Below are positions 9,317 through 18,193 of a DNA stretch of 64,000 nt, one piece after another. Position numbers and translations under genes: made by a program. The first letter of the stretch is position 1, and the number at the start of each line of letters is the position of its first letter. Under the pieces are notes generated by a model. That model saw nothing but the letters and a program-made list of their open reading frames with translations. It was not told the origin of the DNA and ran no database searches. Source of the stretch: Streptomyces sp. TSRI0281 (GTDB lineage: Bacteria; Actinomycetota; Actinomycetes; Streptomycetales; Streptomycetaceae); the NCBI RefSeq assembly GCF_001905125.1, contig NZ_LWLE01000036.1:361341-425340 (forward strand). Reading direction: 5' to 3'.

Positions 9317-10170
9317 GCACCGCGACCGCCAAGACAGAGCTCGGCGAGGTCGCGCTCGCAGCCCCCGACGCGGAGCGTCTCGCATCCCTTCTGGTCGGTC
9401 AGGAACGGCCGCCGAGGCCCAGCGCGCTGTCGGCCTCCCTCACCTTCGGGTGGCGGGCCATGCTGAAGATCAAGCATGTGCCGGACCAGTTGTTCGACGT
9501 GACGGCGTTCCCGATCATGCTGGTCCTGATGTACACGTATCTCTTCGGCGGGGCGCTGGCCGGTTCCACCGAGGAGTACATCCAGTTCCTGCTGCCCGGC
9601 ATCCTGGTGATGAGCGTCGTGATGATCACGATGTACACGGGTGTCTCGGTCAACACCGACATCGCCAAGGGCGTCTTCGACCGTTTCCGTACGCTGCCGA
9701 TCTGGCGGCCCGCGCCGATGGTCGGTTATCTGCTCGGCGATGTTCTGCGCTATGTGATGGCCTCGGTGGTGATGCTCGCTGTCGGCATGATCATCGGCTT
9801 CAGACCGGACGGCGGAGTGGTCGGGGTGCTGGCGGGCATTGCCCTGCTGCTGGTCTTCGCCTTCGCGTTCTCCTGGATCTGGACGATGTTCGGTCTGCTG
9901 CTGCGCTCCGAGAAGTCGGTGATGGGCGTCAGCATGATGGTGATCTTCCCCCTGACGTTCCTCAGCAATGTGTTCGTCGACCCGAAGACGATGCCGGGCT
10001 GGCTGCAGGCATTCGTGAACAACAGCCCGGTCACCCATCTGGCCTCGGCGGTACGTGAGTTGATGGCCGGGAACTGGCCGATGGCGGACATCGCCTGGTC
10101 GCTCGGCTGGGCCGCCCTGTTCGTGGTGGTGTTCGGCCCGGTGACGATGCGGCTCTACAACCGCAAGTGA
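9313..10170 (+). CDS. ABC-2 type transporter permease (DrrB-like)
   Basis: 285 residues starting in the ATGA overlap with the ATPase gene. After a ~45-residue cytoplasmic N-terminus there are six transmembrane helices. The ABC-2 signature region around LRSEKSVMGVSMMVIFPLTF and the re-entrant-type FLSNVFVDPKTMPGWLQAF segment are conserved in DrrB permeases. With the upstream ATPase it forms a homodimeric exporter in the cytoplasmic membrane. The MerR-PP2C gene follows after 127 nt and has its own promoter. Confidence 0.92.
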   Translation: MSTATAKTELGEVALAAPDAERLASLLVGQERPPRPSALSASLTFGWRAMLKIKHVPDQLFDVTAFPIMLVLMYTYLFGGALAGSTEEYIQFLLPGILVMSVVMITMYTGVSVNTDIAKGVFDRFRTLPIWRPAPMVGYLLGDVLRYVMASVVMLAVGMIIGFRPDGGVVGVLAGIALLLVFAFAFSWIWTMFGLLLRSEKSVMGVSMMVIFPLTFLSNVFVDPKTMPGWLQAFVNNSPVTHLASAVRELMAGNWPMADIAWSLGWAALFVVVFGPVTMRLYNRK

Positions 10171-10223
10171 CGGGGGTGGGCGGGGCGGTTCTGCCGGCCC
10201 CGGTGCCTCGCTGACCCGGATCC

Positions 10224-10254
10224 TTGACCTTCCCCGCAGGGGAAGCCCCAGCAT
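10224..10254 (+). promoter_or_regulatory. MerR-type promoter/operator of the MerR-PP2C gene
   Basis: A -35 box TTGACC (10224-10229) and a -10-like CAGCAT (10249-10254) are separated by 19 bp. The spacer contains the perfect 17-bp palindrome CTTCCCCGCAGGGGAAG (10229-10245). An over-long 19-bp spacer filled by a dyad is the hallmark of MerR-family promoters, which the regulator untwists to activate. The downstream gene encodes a MerR protein, so autoregulation is the natural inference. Confidence 0.72.
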
Positions 10255-10297
10255 CGGTGGGGCCGGGCGGAAGTCGCCCGGTACGAGGAGGTATGCG

Positions 10298-11656
10298 GTG
10301 AAACGCGAGGGCCGTGCGGTGGGCTCCGAGGGTGCTGGTGGCGCCGGGGACGCCGGGGACGCCGGGGACGCCAAAGGTGTCAGTGGTGCCAGCGGTGCTG
10401 GTGGCGCTGGTGGTGCTGGGCTGGTGTCGATCGGGGAGTTCGCCCGGTTGTCCCGGCTCTCCGCGAAGGCGCTGCGCCGCTACGACGAGCTGGGCCTGCT
10501 CCGGCCCGCCCTGGTCGATCCGGTGAACGGCTACCGGTACTACGACCAGGGGCAGGTGGAGACGGCCCGGCTGGTGGCGTGGCTGCGCAGGATCGGGATG
10601 CCGCTCACCCGGATCACCGGGGTGGTGGCACTCGACGCGGGCGCCGCCGCGGCGGAGATCCGCGCCTACTGGGCGCGGGTGGAGGCCGAGACGGCGGCCC
10701 GGCGCGATCTGGCGACCTTCCTCGTCGACCATCTGTCAGCGGAGGACATCACGATGTCGAAGATGCCGAACGGTGCACGGGGCGGCCAGGAATCAGGGCC
10801 CGGTAATGGGCTGCGGGACAGCAACGGCCGTCCGGGCAGCGCAGGTTCGCGGGGTGGCAGCGGATCAGGGGGCGGGGGCGGTTCACGGGGTCAGGGCGGT
10901 TCGGGAGGCGGGGCCGGTGCCGGTCTGGGCACGCTCGGGATTCGGTACGCGGCGCTGTCGGACGCGGGGGCGGCGCGGGAGTCCAACCAGGACGCGGTCC
11001 ACGCGGGGGCCCGGTTGCTGGCCGTCGCCGACGGTTTCGGGGCGAGCGGCGCCGAGGCGAGTGCGGCGGCGATCGGTGCGCTGAGGCCGGCCGCGCAGGC
11101 GGCGGTGAGCGCGGCGGATCTGCTCAACGCGCTGGAGGACGCGGCGGACCTCGCGTCGCGGGCGGTCCGGGACGTGGTCGCGGGGCGCGCCGTCCCGGAG
11201 GAGTCGGGGACCACGCTCACCGCGATGGTGTGGACCGGCTCCGGGCTGGGGCTGGTGCACATCGGGGACTCGCGCGCCTATCTGCTGCGGGGCGGCGAGC
11301 TGTTCCGGATCACGCACGACCACAGCCTCGTCCAGTCGATGATCGACGACGGCTCGCTGACGGCGGAGGAGGCACGCTCGCATCCTCAGCGCGCGTTGCT
11401 GCTCAAGGCGCTGGTGGGCGGGGCATCCACGACCCCGCCCCGGCCGGATGTCCGGCTGTATGAGGCCCGTCCGGGGGACCGGTACCTCCTGTGCTCGGAC
11501 GGACTGTCGGCGGTGGTGGAAGAGACGGACCTGACCCGTGCGCTCGTCGCGGCGGACGGTCCCGACACGGCCGTACGCGAGCTGGTCGCCCTGGCCGGTG
11601 ACGCGGGCGGACCCGACAACGTGGCGTGTGTCGTCGCCGATGTCGTGGCCCTGTGA
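10298..11656 (+). CDS. MerR-family regulator fused to a PP2C phosphatase
   Basis: 452 residues; GTG 10298 sits 6 nt after GAGGAGG. A Gly/Ala-rich N-terminus (1-40) precedes a MerR DNA-binding domain (about 41-115: SIGEFARLSRLSAKALRRYD then GYRYYDQGQV) and a dimerisation helix (to about 150). A Gly/Ser-rich linker (about 155-207) leads to a PP2C Ser/Thr-phosphatase domain (208-452). The PP2C metal-binding motifs look intact: SNQDA, VADGFG, GTTLTA, GDSRAYL, CSDGLS and GGPDNVA. The effector domain of this MerR protein is therefore a predicted active phosphatase rather than a ligand pocket. It follows the DrrAB-like exporter genes and carries its own MerR-type promoter. Confidence 0.9.
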   Translation: MKREGRAVGSEGAGGAGDAGDAGDAKGVSGASGAGGAGGAGLVSIGEFARLSRLSAKALRRYDELGLLRPALVDPVNGYRYYDQGQVETARLVAWLRRIGMPLTRITGVVALDAGAAAAEIRAYWARVEAETAARRDLATFLVDHLSAEDITMSKMPNGARGGQESGPGNGLRDSNGRPGSAGSRGGSGSGGGGGSRGQGGSGGGAGAGLGTLGIRYAALSDAGAARESNQDAVHAGARLLAVADGFGASGAEASAAAIGALRPAAQAAVSAADLLNALEDAADLASRAVRDVVAGRAVPEESGTTLTAMVWTGSGLGLVHIGDSRAYLLRGGELFRITHDHSLVQSMIDDGSLTAEEARSHPQRALLLKALVGGASTTPPRPDVRLYEARPGDRYLLCSDGLSAVVEETDLTRALVAADGPDTAVRELVALAGDAGGPDNVACVVADVVAL

Positions 11657-11668
11657 GGTGGGGCATGC

Positions 11669-11728
11669 GGAGGCCCACCTGATCCTGCATCGGCGGGACT
11701 GTGGAGGTCCACCTGATCCTGCACCGGC
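11669..11728. repeat. 26-bp direct repeat, two copies
   Basis: Copies at 11669-11694 and 11703-11728 share GGAGGYCCACCTGATCCTGC followed by AYCGGC, differing at two positions. They lie between the convergent MerR-PP2C and ATPase genes. Function unknown. Confidence 0.7.
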
Positions 11729-11799
11729 TGCGGGCTGCGGGCAGCTGAGGACCCAGGGACGGGGGAGAGCTGCGAGGGGAGGGCGGATGTCGCGGGCGT

Positions 11800-14700
11800 T
11801 CACAGGCGCCAGTCGGGGGTGTGGCCGGGGCGGTAGGCACAGGTGGTGCCTGTGGTCACGGACTCCCGCAGGTGAGCGGCCAGTTGGGGGTGGAGCCCGT
11901 CGAGCTTGCGGAGGGTGTCGCGGATGCGGGCGGTGACGGTCTTGCGGGCCCGCTCGGTCTCGTCGCCCAGACGGCGGGTCCTGCCACCGAGACCGGCCGC
12001 GCTGCGGAGTTCGTCGAGCAGCGCCTGACGCTCCCGGTCGTACTCCTCGACCCGCTGCATGTCGTCCCGTGCCGCCGCGCGGTCTATCTCCATGTCGAGC
12101 CGGTCCAGGCGTTCCTTGTAACGGTGCTTGGCCTCGTCGTCGAGCACCGGGTCGCCGCCGAGCTGCCGGGCGGCGACGACGAGTTCGCCGCCCTCGGGGG
12201 CGAGCAGGTGCACGGCAGGAATGTCCGCACCGGGCAGACCCAGCAGGGTGTGCAGGTCCCGGAGCCCCTTGGCGTCGGGTACGTGCACGGTCACTCCGTG
12301 CCAACGGAGCATCCACACGGGCCCGTTCCGCCGGAACTCCCCCGCGGGTGCGGTGGTGTCGCCGGGCGGAACCTGCCGGGCGGCCCCGGCCTGTGGGGAG
12401 ACGTGCTCATCGGACGGGGTGCGGGACGTGGGCGTGGCGGTGCCGGAGGCGGGTGCGGGCAGGGACGCGGTGCTGGTCCCCGCCCGGTGCGAGCGCATGG
12501 ACGCGGCACGGGACGCCAGGTGGTGCAGGCCCAATTCGGTGGCCTCTCCGCTGACTTCGGCGAGCAGCCGGCCGGCCCGCGCGACATCTCGTGCGACATC
12601 CCCCGCGACATCCCCTGCGGCGTCGACCGCCGTAGCGCCCGTAGCCGCCGTACCGTGCGTACCCTCCGTACCGCCTGTGCCCTCCGTCCGGTGCGTGCCC
12701 TCCGCGTCCGGCGGTCCCGCTGTCGTGTCGGCCGTCGCGTCCCCGGCCCGGGCGAGGAGGGATTCCGCCAGGTGGAGGCGGGCGCGTACGGACCAGGGGC
12801 GGGCGCCCAGGCGGTCCGAGGAGGCGATGGCCTCGGTGAGCGAGGTCACCGCCGCGTCCCGGTCCCCGCGGGCCGCGGCGAGCAGGCCGAGCCAGAGGTC
12901 GACGGGCCCGCTGATGTCGCATCCGTACAGGGAGACGACCCACTGCCCGGCGTACGGCGCGAGGGCGTCCTCCGCTCGGGCGATGAGCTGCGGGTCACCG
13001 GTCACCGCGGCCGTCTGGGCCATCAGCCGGAGCCACAGCGGGGTGAAGGCGCGCGGATAGGGGGCTGCCGGTTCGGACCGCTCGGCGATGTGGCGCAGTG
13101 CGGGTGCCGCGTCGCCCTGTTCCACCGCCGTGATCGCCTCCAGCAGCCGGGGGTAGGGATATCCGGCGGCGGGCAGCTGGGCGAGGACCTCCTCGGCGTT
13201 CTCGTACCGCCCCCGGAGCAGGTGGAGGGCCCAGTGCAGATGGCCCGCCATGAAGCCGAACGGCGCGTGCTCGGACGCCTGTTCGTTCATCGCCTCGTCC
13301 GCGAGGGCGGCTTCCGCTTCGGCGAACCGCCCGTGCAGGGAGGCGATCAGGCTGGTGTCGACGGCGATGCCCAGGTCGAACCGGGGCAGGTCGGCCCGCT
13401 CGGCGAGCGTGACGAACGTCCGGAACTGGTCCACGAACCCCGGATCGCCCAGCTCCAGCAGGGCCACCCACCGCATCGACGTGGCATGGAGCTCCATTTC
13501 GCGGTGGTGGGTGCGGCGGGCGACGTCGATCATCTCGTCGGTCAGCTCAAGGCGTTCCACCGAGGAGCCGAGACCCCATACGGAGTCGTGCCGCGCCCAG
13601 AGGGAGAAGGCGAGCGCCTCGTCGTCCGTGCCGCGCCGGGCCAGCGCCACGATGTTGATGGCCAGCTCCTGGGCGAGCCGGTCGGGGGAGAGCTTCTCCT
13701 GACCGTCCTTGCCGGTGACCTTGCGGTGCGCGTCGCGCAGCAGGGCCACGGTGGACGCCTCCCGGGAACCCAGGGAACCCTCGCGATGCAGCGTCATCGC
13801 GACCCGGGCGAGCAGCTCGGGCTCGTCCAGTTCCTGCGCGAGGGTGACGGCCCGGTCCAGATAGCGTTGCCCCTCCGCCGGGTCGGCGCCGTGCCGCAGC
13901 TGCCCGGCGAGGTCGAGGCAGATCAGTGCCGTCCGGCGGCGGTCCGGTGCCTCCCCCTCCGCCGAGTCCCCGGTCGCCGCGTCCAGGGCGCGCCGGTAGT
14001 GGCCGACGGCCTCCTCGTCGGCCAGCCGTCCCGAGGCGTCCTGGGCGGCCGCCGTCATCAGCTCGATCCGGCGTTCGCGCTCCAGCGCGCCGCCCGCGAG
14101 GTGGGCGTGCCGGGCGAGATCGCCGGGAAGGACGGACTCGCCGAGCCCGCCGTGCGCGTCCAGGGTCCGTACGACCTGCGCGTGCCGCCCGCGGACCGCC
14201 GTCCCGTCCAGCGAGGCGTACAGCGTCTCGCGCACCAGGTCGTGGGCGAAGGCGTACTGCCCGGTCGGGTGGGCGACGACGACACGGGCTGCGACCGCCC
14301 GTTCCAGGAGCCGTTCCACATGGGGGACCGGCTCCCCGTGCACCACGGCGAGGACCTGGCGGCGGAAGTCGCGGCCGAGGACGGCGGCGGTCGTCAGCAG
14401 GGCGACCACGGGTTCGGGCAGCAGGGCCAGCCGCTGTCCGACCGCCTCCCGTACACCCGGCGGAATGGTGGAAACCGGGCTTCCGCTGTGCCAGAGCCGG
14501 GCGGTCTGCTCGACGAAGAACGGATTGCCGCCCGTACGCCGGTGGACCTCGTCGACCAGCTTCGGTACCGGTTCCCGGCCCGCGGTGACGGCCATCAGCG
14601 CACCCACCTCGTCGCGGCCCAGCCCGGTCAGGGTGAGGGTGGCCGAGGCCCGTGAGACGAGCGGCAGGATCAGTGGCTGGAGCGGGTGTCCCGGGGCCTC

Positions 14701-15504
14701 CACCTCCACGTCCCGGTAGGTGCCGACGAGCAGCAGGCGCTCGAACCAGGCGTGCTGGGCGGCGAATCCCAGGAGCCGCAGCGACGCGGGGTCGGCGCTG
14801 TGGAGATCGTCGAGGACGACTAACAGCGGGCGGCTCTGGGAGACCGTGACGAGGGCGGTGGTCACCGCGTCGTACAGCCCGAACGCCTCTGCGGCGTCGG
14901 AAGGACCCGTGCCGGAGTCCGCCGTGCCCCCGCCCGTGCCCCCGCCCGTGCCCGTGCCCGTTCCCCCGCCCGGACCTGTACCCGCGCCTGGACCCGTGCC
15001 CCCGCCCGGACCTGTACCCGCGCTCGGCCCCGTACCCCCGCTGGACGCCCCGCCCGGTCCTGTACCCGAGCCCGGATTCGTACCCGCGCCCGGTGCTGTG
15101 GCCGCGGCGGATTTCGGGCCCGGTCCCGGGCCCTCGCGGTCCGTCCCGGTCAGGAGTCCGGCCACGGAGCCCCCGCCCGGCTCGCCGAGGAGTATCCCCA
15201 GCCGTCCGTCCGACGCTTCCTGGGCCGCCGCCCACTCCGCCGCCGTGGCGGAGCGGCGCACGCCGCGCAGCACCTGCACCCACGGCCAGTAACCGGGGGC
15301 GCTGTCGGAGTCCCAGCAGGAACCGCCGACCACGAGCGCGCCGCGCCGCCGTGCCTCGTGGGCGGCGTCCGTGACGAGCGTGGTCTTGCCGATGCCGGCC
15401 TCGCCCGTGACGAGCACAAGACCGCCGTGGCTGTCCGTCGCCCGGCCGATCTCCGCACGGAGGACGCCTGCGGGATGGTCGCGCCCGAACAGAGCAGGGG
15501 TCAT
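11800..15504 (-). CDS. Large AAA-type ATPase regulator (LAL-like, no LuxR domain)
   Basis: 1234 residues from ATG 15504; the RBS is weak. The N-terminal AAA_16 NTPase has Walker A GEAGIGKTTLV (about residue 35) and Walker B LLVVLDDLHSADP. A Gly/Thr/Pro-rich insert of about 60 residues with repeated GTGPGGG-type units interrupts the NTPase (near residues 125-200). A long helical TPR-like region follows (about 480-1000). The C-terminus has GPVWMLRWHGVTVHVPDAKG, a coiled coil and the basic RARKTVTARIRDTLRKLDGL segment, which may be winged-helix-like. The architecture resembles LAL/AfsR-type STAND regulators, but the usual LuxR HTH is absent. Probably a cytosolic signal-transduction ATPase; ligand and target unknown. 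Confidence 0.8.
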   Translation of the reverse strand: MTPALFGRDHPAGVLRAEIGRATDSHGGLVLVTGEAGIGKTTLVTDAAHEARRRGALVVGGSCWDSDSAPGYWPWVQVLRGVRRSATAAEWAAAQEASDGRLGILLGEPGGGSVAGLLTGTDREGPGPGPKSAAATAPGAGTNPGSGTGPGGASSGGTGPSAGTGPGGGTGPGAGTGPGGGTGTGTGGGTGGGTADSGTGPSDAAEAFGLYDAVTTALVTVSQSRPLLVVLDDLHSADPASLRLLGFAAQHAWFERLLLVGTYRDVEVEAPGHPLQPLILPLVSRASATLTLTGLGRDEVGALMAVTAGREPVPKLVDEVHRRTGGNPFFVEQTARLWHSGSPVSTIPPGVREAVGQRLALLPEPVVALLTTAAVLGRDFRRQVLAVVHGEPVPHVERLLERAVAARVVVAHPTGQYAFAHDLVRETLYASLDGTAVRGRHAQVVRTLDAHGGLGESVLPGDLARHAHLAGGALERERRIELMTAAAQDASGRLADEEAVGHYRRALDAATGDSAEGEAPDRRRTALICLDLAGQLRHGADPAEGQRYLDRAVTLAQELDEPELLARVAMTLHREGSLGSREASTVALLRDAHRKVTGKDGQEKLSPDRLAQELAINIVALARRGTDDEALAFSLWARHDSVWGLGSSVERLELTDEMIDVARRTHHREMELHATSMRWVALLELGDPGFVDQFRTFVTLAERADLPRFDLGIAVDTSLIASLHGRFAEAEAALADEAMNEQASEHAPFGFMAGHLHWALHLLRGRYENAEEVLAQLPAAGYPYPRLLEAITAVEQGDAAPALRHIAERSEPAAPYPRAFTPLWLRLMAQTAAVTGDPQLIARAEDALAPYAGQWVVSLYGCDISGPVDLWLGLLAAARGDRDAAVTSLTEAIASSDRLGARPWSVRARLHLAESLLARAGDATADTTAGPPDAEGTHRTEGTGGTEGTHGTAATGATAVDAAGDVAGDVARDVARAGRLLAEVSGEATELGLHHLASRAASMRSHRAGTSTASLPAPASGTATPTSRTPSDEHVSPQAGAARQVPPGDTTAPAGEFRRNGPVWMLRWHGVTVHVPDAKGLRDLHTLLGLPGADIPAVHLLAPEGGELVVAARQLGGDPVLDDEAKHRYKERLDRLDMEIDRAAARDDMQRVEEYDRERQALLDELRSAAGLGGRTRRLGDETERARKTVTARIRDTLRKLDGLHPQLAAHLRESVTTGTTCAYRPGHTPDWRL
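14890..15110 (-). repeat. In-frame GTGPGGG-coding repeat tract
   Basis: Degenerate 18-24 bp repeats of the type CCCGCCCGGACCTGTACCCG encode a Gly/Thr/Pro-rich loop inside the ATPase gene. The tract keeps the frame and probably forms a flexible surface insert of variable length between strains. Confidence 0.7.
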
Positions 15505-15534
15505 GACCACACGATAGGAGGCCCCACTGACAAC

Positions 15535-15568
15535 GGGCGGGCCCGCGCGACATCGCGCAGGTCCGCCC
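15535..15568 (-). terminator. Hairpin between UspA gene and upstream ATPase
   Basis: Two 16-nt arms (15535-15550 and 15553-15568) pair with two G-T type mismatches and a 2-nt loop. The hairpin lies 73 nt beyond the stop of the minus-strand UspA gene and would separate it from the ATPase gene. Confidence 0.65.
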
Positions 15569-15641
15569 GCCCGTCCGGTAACCCGGACCACTCAGCGATC
15601 ACTCACCGGTCGCTTTCGCACCGTGCCCCGGAAGCGGTCCG

Positions 15642-16064
15642 TCAGTTGCGCACCACGGTCACCGGGCAGGGCGCGTGCTGGGTGACATGGAGGCTGACCG
15701 AGCCGAGGAGCGTCGCCTTGAAGCCGCTGTAGCCGCGGGCGCCCACCACCAGCAGGTTCGCACCCTTGGCCCGGTCGAGCAGGGCCTGGGCCGGGTTGCC
15801 GATCACCACGATCTTGCTGACCGCGGCCGCTCCCTCGGCGCCGAGGGACTCCTCAAGCGCCTCGGTGAGGGACACGGTCGCCAGCGCCTGCGGATCGAAG
15901 TCCTCCGGCATGCCCGGCATCATGGACGCCCAGCTGGTCGCGGGGTACTCCCAGCTGTTCACGGCCTCCACGGAGTCACCGGTCAGTTCGGCCTGACGTA
16001 CGGCCCAGCGCAGTGCCTTGATCGACGAATCGGAGCCGTCCACGCCCACGACGATCCTGCCCAT
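15642..16064 (-). CDS. Universal stress protein (UspA family)
   Basis: 140 residues. ATG 16064 is preferred because GGAGG lies 5-6 nt upstream; an in-frame GTG at 16085 is the alternative. It starts MGRIVVGVDGSDSSIKALRW, and the C-terminus has the ATP-binding loop VVGARGYSGFKATLLGSVS (G-2x-G-9x-G-S/T) and ends in CPVTVVRN. This is an ATP-binding type single-domain Usp, active in the cytosol during stress or stasis. It is followed by a hairpin and appears monocistronic. Confidence 0.93.
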   Translation of the reverse strand: MGRIVVGVDGSDSSIKALRWAVRQAELTGDSVEAVNSWEYPATSWASMMPGMPEDFDPQALATVSLTEALEESLGAEGAAAVSKIVVIGNPAQALLDRAKGANLLVVGARGYSGFKATLLGSVSLHVTQHAPCPVTVVRN

Positions 16065-16238
16065 ATCTGCCTCCAGCTCGGTCACAGCTCGGTTCGCTTA
16101 CGGTCGGTCGGCCGAGGTCGGTCGAGTTTCGCCAAGTCCGGTCAAGTGCGGCCTTTTCTTGGCTTTGCTGTTCTTTGCTCGGCTTTCCATCCAACTGTAA
16201 TCAAACAGGACAACCTGTCACACGGCGGGTCGGTCCGG

Positions 16239-16907
16239 TCAGTCCAGTCGCAGGTCCGCGAGCTGCTGCTCGAACGGCACGACCGCGTCCTCGCCGTCGT
16301 CCACACCGGGTGTCCTGGCAGCTCCGGAGACCGTCCGGCCCATGACCGCCGAGGCCAGTTCGCCGCCCGCGCGCCTGATGCGGGACGGCAGGCCCTCGGT
16401 GTACTCGTCACCGGACGAGCCCCAGTCCTCCGACGCCGCGTACACGGACGTCGGTACGGTGACCGCCCGCAGGTAGGCGAAGAGCGGGCGCAGCGCGTGC
16501 TCCAGGACCAGCGAGTGCCGGGCCGTGCCGCCCGTCGCCGCGATCACTACGGGCTTTCCGGTCAGGGCCGTGTTGTCGATCAGGTCGAAGAACGACTTGA
16601 ACAGTCCGCTGTAGGACGCCGTGAAGACCGGCGTCACCGCTATCAGCCCGTCGGCCTCCGTTACCGCCTCGATCGCCTCCTTCAGGGCGCGCGGCGGGAA
16701 GCCGGTGACCAGGTGGTTGGCGATGTCGACGGCCAGGTCGCGCAGCTCGACGACCTGGACCTCGACGGTACGGTCCTGCTCCGCCGCCAGCCGCTCGCGG
16801 GCGGCCGCGGCCAGCCGGTCGGCCAGCAGCCGGGTGGAGGAGGGCTGACTCAGCCCGGCCGAGACGGCCACGATCCTCAGCGGCTCGTTCGTGAACGTGG
16901 TGAGCAC
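16239..16907 (-). CDS. FMN reductase partnered with LLM monooxygenase
   Basis: 222 residues starting at GTG 16907. The flavodoxin-like fold shows RIVAVSAGLSQPSSTRLLAD at the N-terminus (phosphate loop), VTPVFTASYSGLFKSFFDLI and VVIAATGGTARHS; these match the CE1759/MsuE-type NAD(P)H:FMN reductases that supply reduced flavin. Its RBS AAGGAGG lies inside the last codons of the upstream luciferase-like gene, whose stop is 4 nt before this start, so the two are translationally coupled. It probably delivers FMNH2 to that monooxygenase. Confidence 0.9.
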   Translation of the reverse strand: MLTTFTNEPLRIVAVSAGLSQPSSTRLLADRLAAAARERLAAEQDRTVEVQVVELRDLAVDIANHLVTGFPPRALKEAIEAVTEADGLIAVTPVFTASYSGLFKSFFDLIDNTALTGKPVVIAATGGTARHSLVLEHALRPLFAYLRAVTVPTSVYAASEDWGSSGDEYTEGLPSRIRRAGGELASAVMGRTVSGAARTPGVDDGEDAVVPFEQQLADLRLD

Positions 16908-16911
16908 GGGG

Positions 16912-18057
16912 TCAGACCTCCTTCTGGGCGGTACGGGCGGCGCCGCCGGTGCCGTCGGTGCCGCCGGCGTCGGCGATGCGGGCGGCGCGGGCGGCGGTGA
17001 CCGCCGGGTGGATGGGGGCGGAGTCCGGGACTCCGGCGGGGCGCAGGTTGGCGAACTCCTTGCGCAGTACGGGCACGACTTCCTCGCCGAGGATGTCGAG
17101 CTGCTCCAGGACCGTCTTCAGCGGCAGTCCCGCGTGGTCCATCAGGAACAGCTGGCGCTGGTAGTCGCCGACGGACTCACGGAAGGACAGGGTCCGCTCG
17201 ATGACCTCCTGCGGGGAACCGACGGTCAGCGGCGTCTGCTCGGTGAACTCCTCCAGGGACGGCCCGTGTCCGTAGACCGGTGCGTTGTCGAAGTACGGGC
17301 GGAACTCCCGTACCGCGTCCTGCGAGTTCTTCCGCATGAACACCTGGCCGCCGAGACCCACGATGGCCTGGTCGGCGGTGCCGTGGCCGTAGTGGGCGTA
17401 GCGCTTGCGGTAGAGGTCGACCATCTTCCTGGTGTGCTCCATGGGCCAGAAGATGTTGTTGTGGAAGAAGCCGTCGCCGTAGTAGGCGGCCTGTTCCGCG
17501 ATCTCCGGGGAACGGATGGAGCCGTGCCAGACGAAGGGCGGGATGCCGTCCAGCGGGCGCGGGGTCGCGGTGAACGACTGGAGCGGCGTACGGAACTTGC
17601 CCTCCCAGTCGACGACGTCCTCGCGCCACAGTTTGTGGAGCAGGGCGTAGTTCTCGATGGCCATCGGGATGCCCTGGCGGATGTCCTTGCCGAACCAGGG
17701 GTAGACCGGTCCGGTGTTGCCGCGGCCCATCATCAGGTCGACGCGGCCGTCCGCGAGGTGCTGGAGGGTGGCGTAGTCCTCGGCGATCTTCACCGGGTCA
17801 TTGGTGGTGATCAGCGTGGTCGAGGTGGACAGGATCAGGTTCTCGGTGCGGGCGGCGATGTAGCCGAGCGTCGTCGTCGGTGAGGACGGGACGAACGGCG
17901 GGTTGTGGTGCTCACCCGTCGCGAAGACGTCCAGACCGACTTCCTCGGCCTTGAGCGCGATGGCGAGGGTCGCCTTGATCCGCTCGTGCTCGCTCGGTGT
18001 CGTGCCGGTCGTGGGGTCGGTGGTGACATCCCCGACGGTGAAGATCCCGAACTGCAT
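16912..18057 (-). CDS. LLM-class flavin-dependent monooxygenase
   Basis: 381 residues from ATG 18057 with GGAGG upstream. It has the bacterial luciferase-like TIM barrel: MQFGIFTVGDV at the start, FATGEHHNPPFVPSSP, the flavin-contact segment DGRVDLMMGRGNTGPVYPWF and FVWHGSIRSPEIAEQAA. Members use FMNH2 from a separate reductase and O2 to oxidise organic substrates such as sulfonates, alkanes or xenobiotics. The FMN reductase is encoded next and coupled. A 20-bp near-palindrome lies just upstream. Substrate unknown. Confidence 0.92.
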   Translation of the reverse strand: MQFGIFTVGDVTTDPTTGTTPSEHERIKATLAIALKAEEVGLDVFATGEHHNPPFVPSSPTTTLGYIAARTENLILSTSTTLITTNDPVKIAEDYATLQHLADGRVDLMMGRGNTGPVYPWFGKDIRQGIPMAIENYALLHKLWREDVVDWEGKFRTPLQSFTATPRPLDGIPPFVWHGSIRSPEIAEQAAYYGDGFFHNNIFWPMEHTRKMVDLYRKRYAHYGHGTADQAIVGLGGQVFMRKNSQDAVREFRPYFDNAPVYGHGPSLEEFTEQTPLTVGSPQEVIERTLSFRESVGDYQRQLFLMDHAGLPLKTVLEQLDILGEEVVPVLRKEFANLRPAGVPDSAPIHPAVTAARAARIADAGGTDGTGGAARTAQKEV

Positions 18058-18094
18058 GGCGCCCGCCTCCAAAGACGTGGAATCCGCTGTGCGG

Positions 18095-18114
18095 ATAGTT
18101 GAACGTTGAACTAT
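18095..18114. promoter_or_regulatory. 20-bp operator-like palindrome upstream of LLM gene
   Basis: ATAGTTGAACGTTGAACTAT matches its own reverse complement at 18 of 20 positions and stands out as AT-rich in GC-rich sequence. It is centred about 47 nt upstream of the LLM monooxygenase start, where a repressor would block transcription. The pattern fits MarR/HxlR-type dyads; the regulator is not evident nearby. Confidence 0.6.
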
Positions 18115-18193
18115 GTGAACACACCCTACAACGGGTCACCCCATGGTCCTATTCCGCTCCCGCCCCGAGGCCGCCCTGACCGGCGTAATCTCG

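Noticed and set aside
11821..14655. 944-residue plus-strand frame opposite the large ATPase gene
   Set aside because: Antisense shadow of a gene with clear Walker motifs; no RBS and no recognisable domain.
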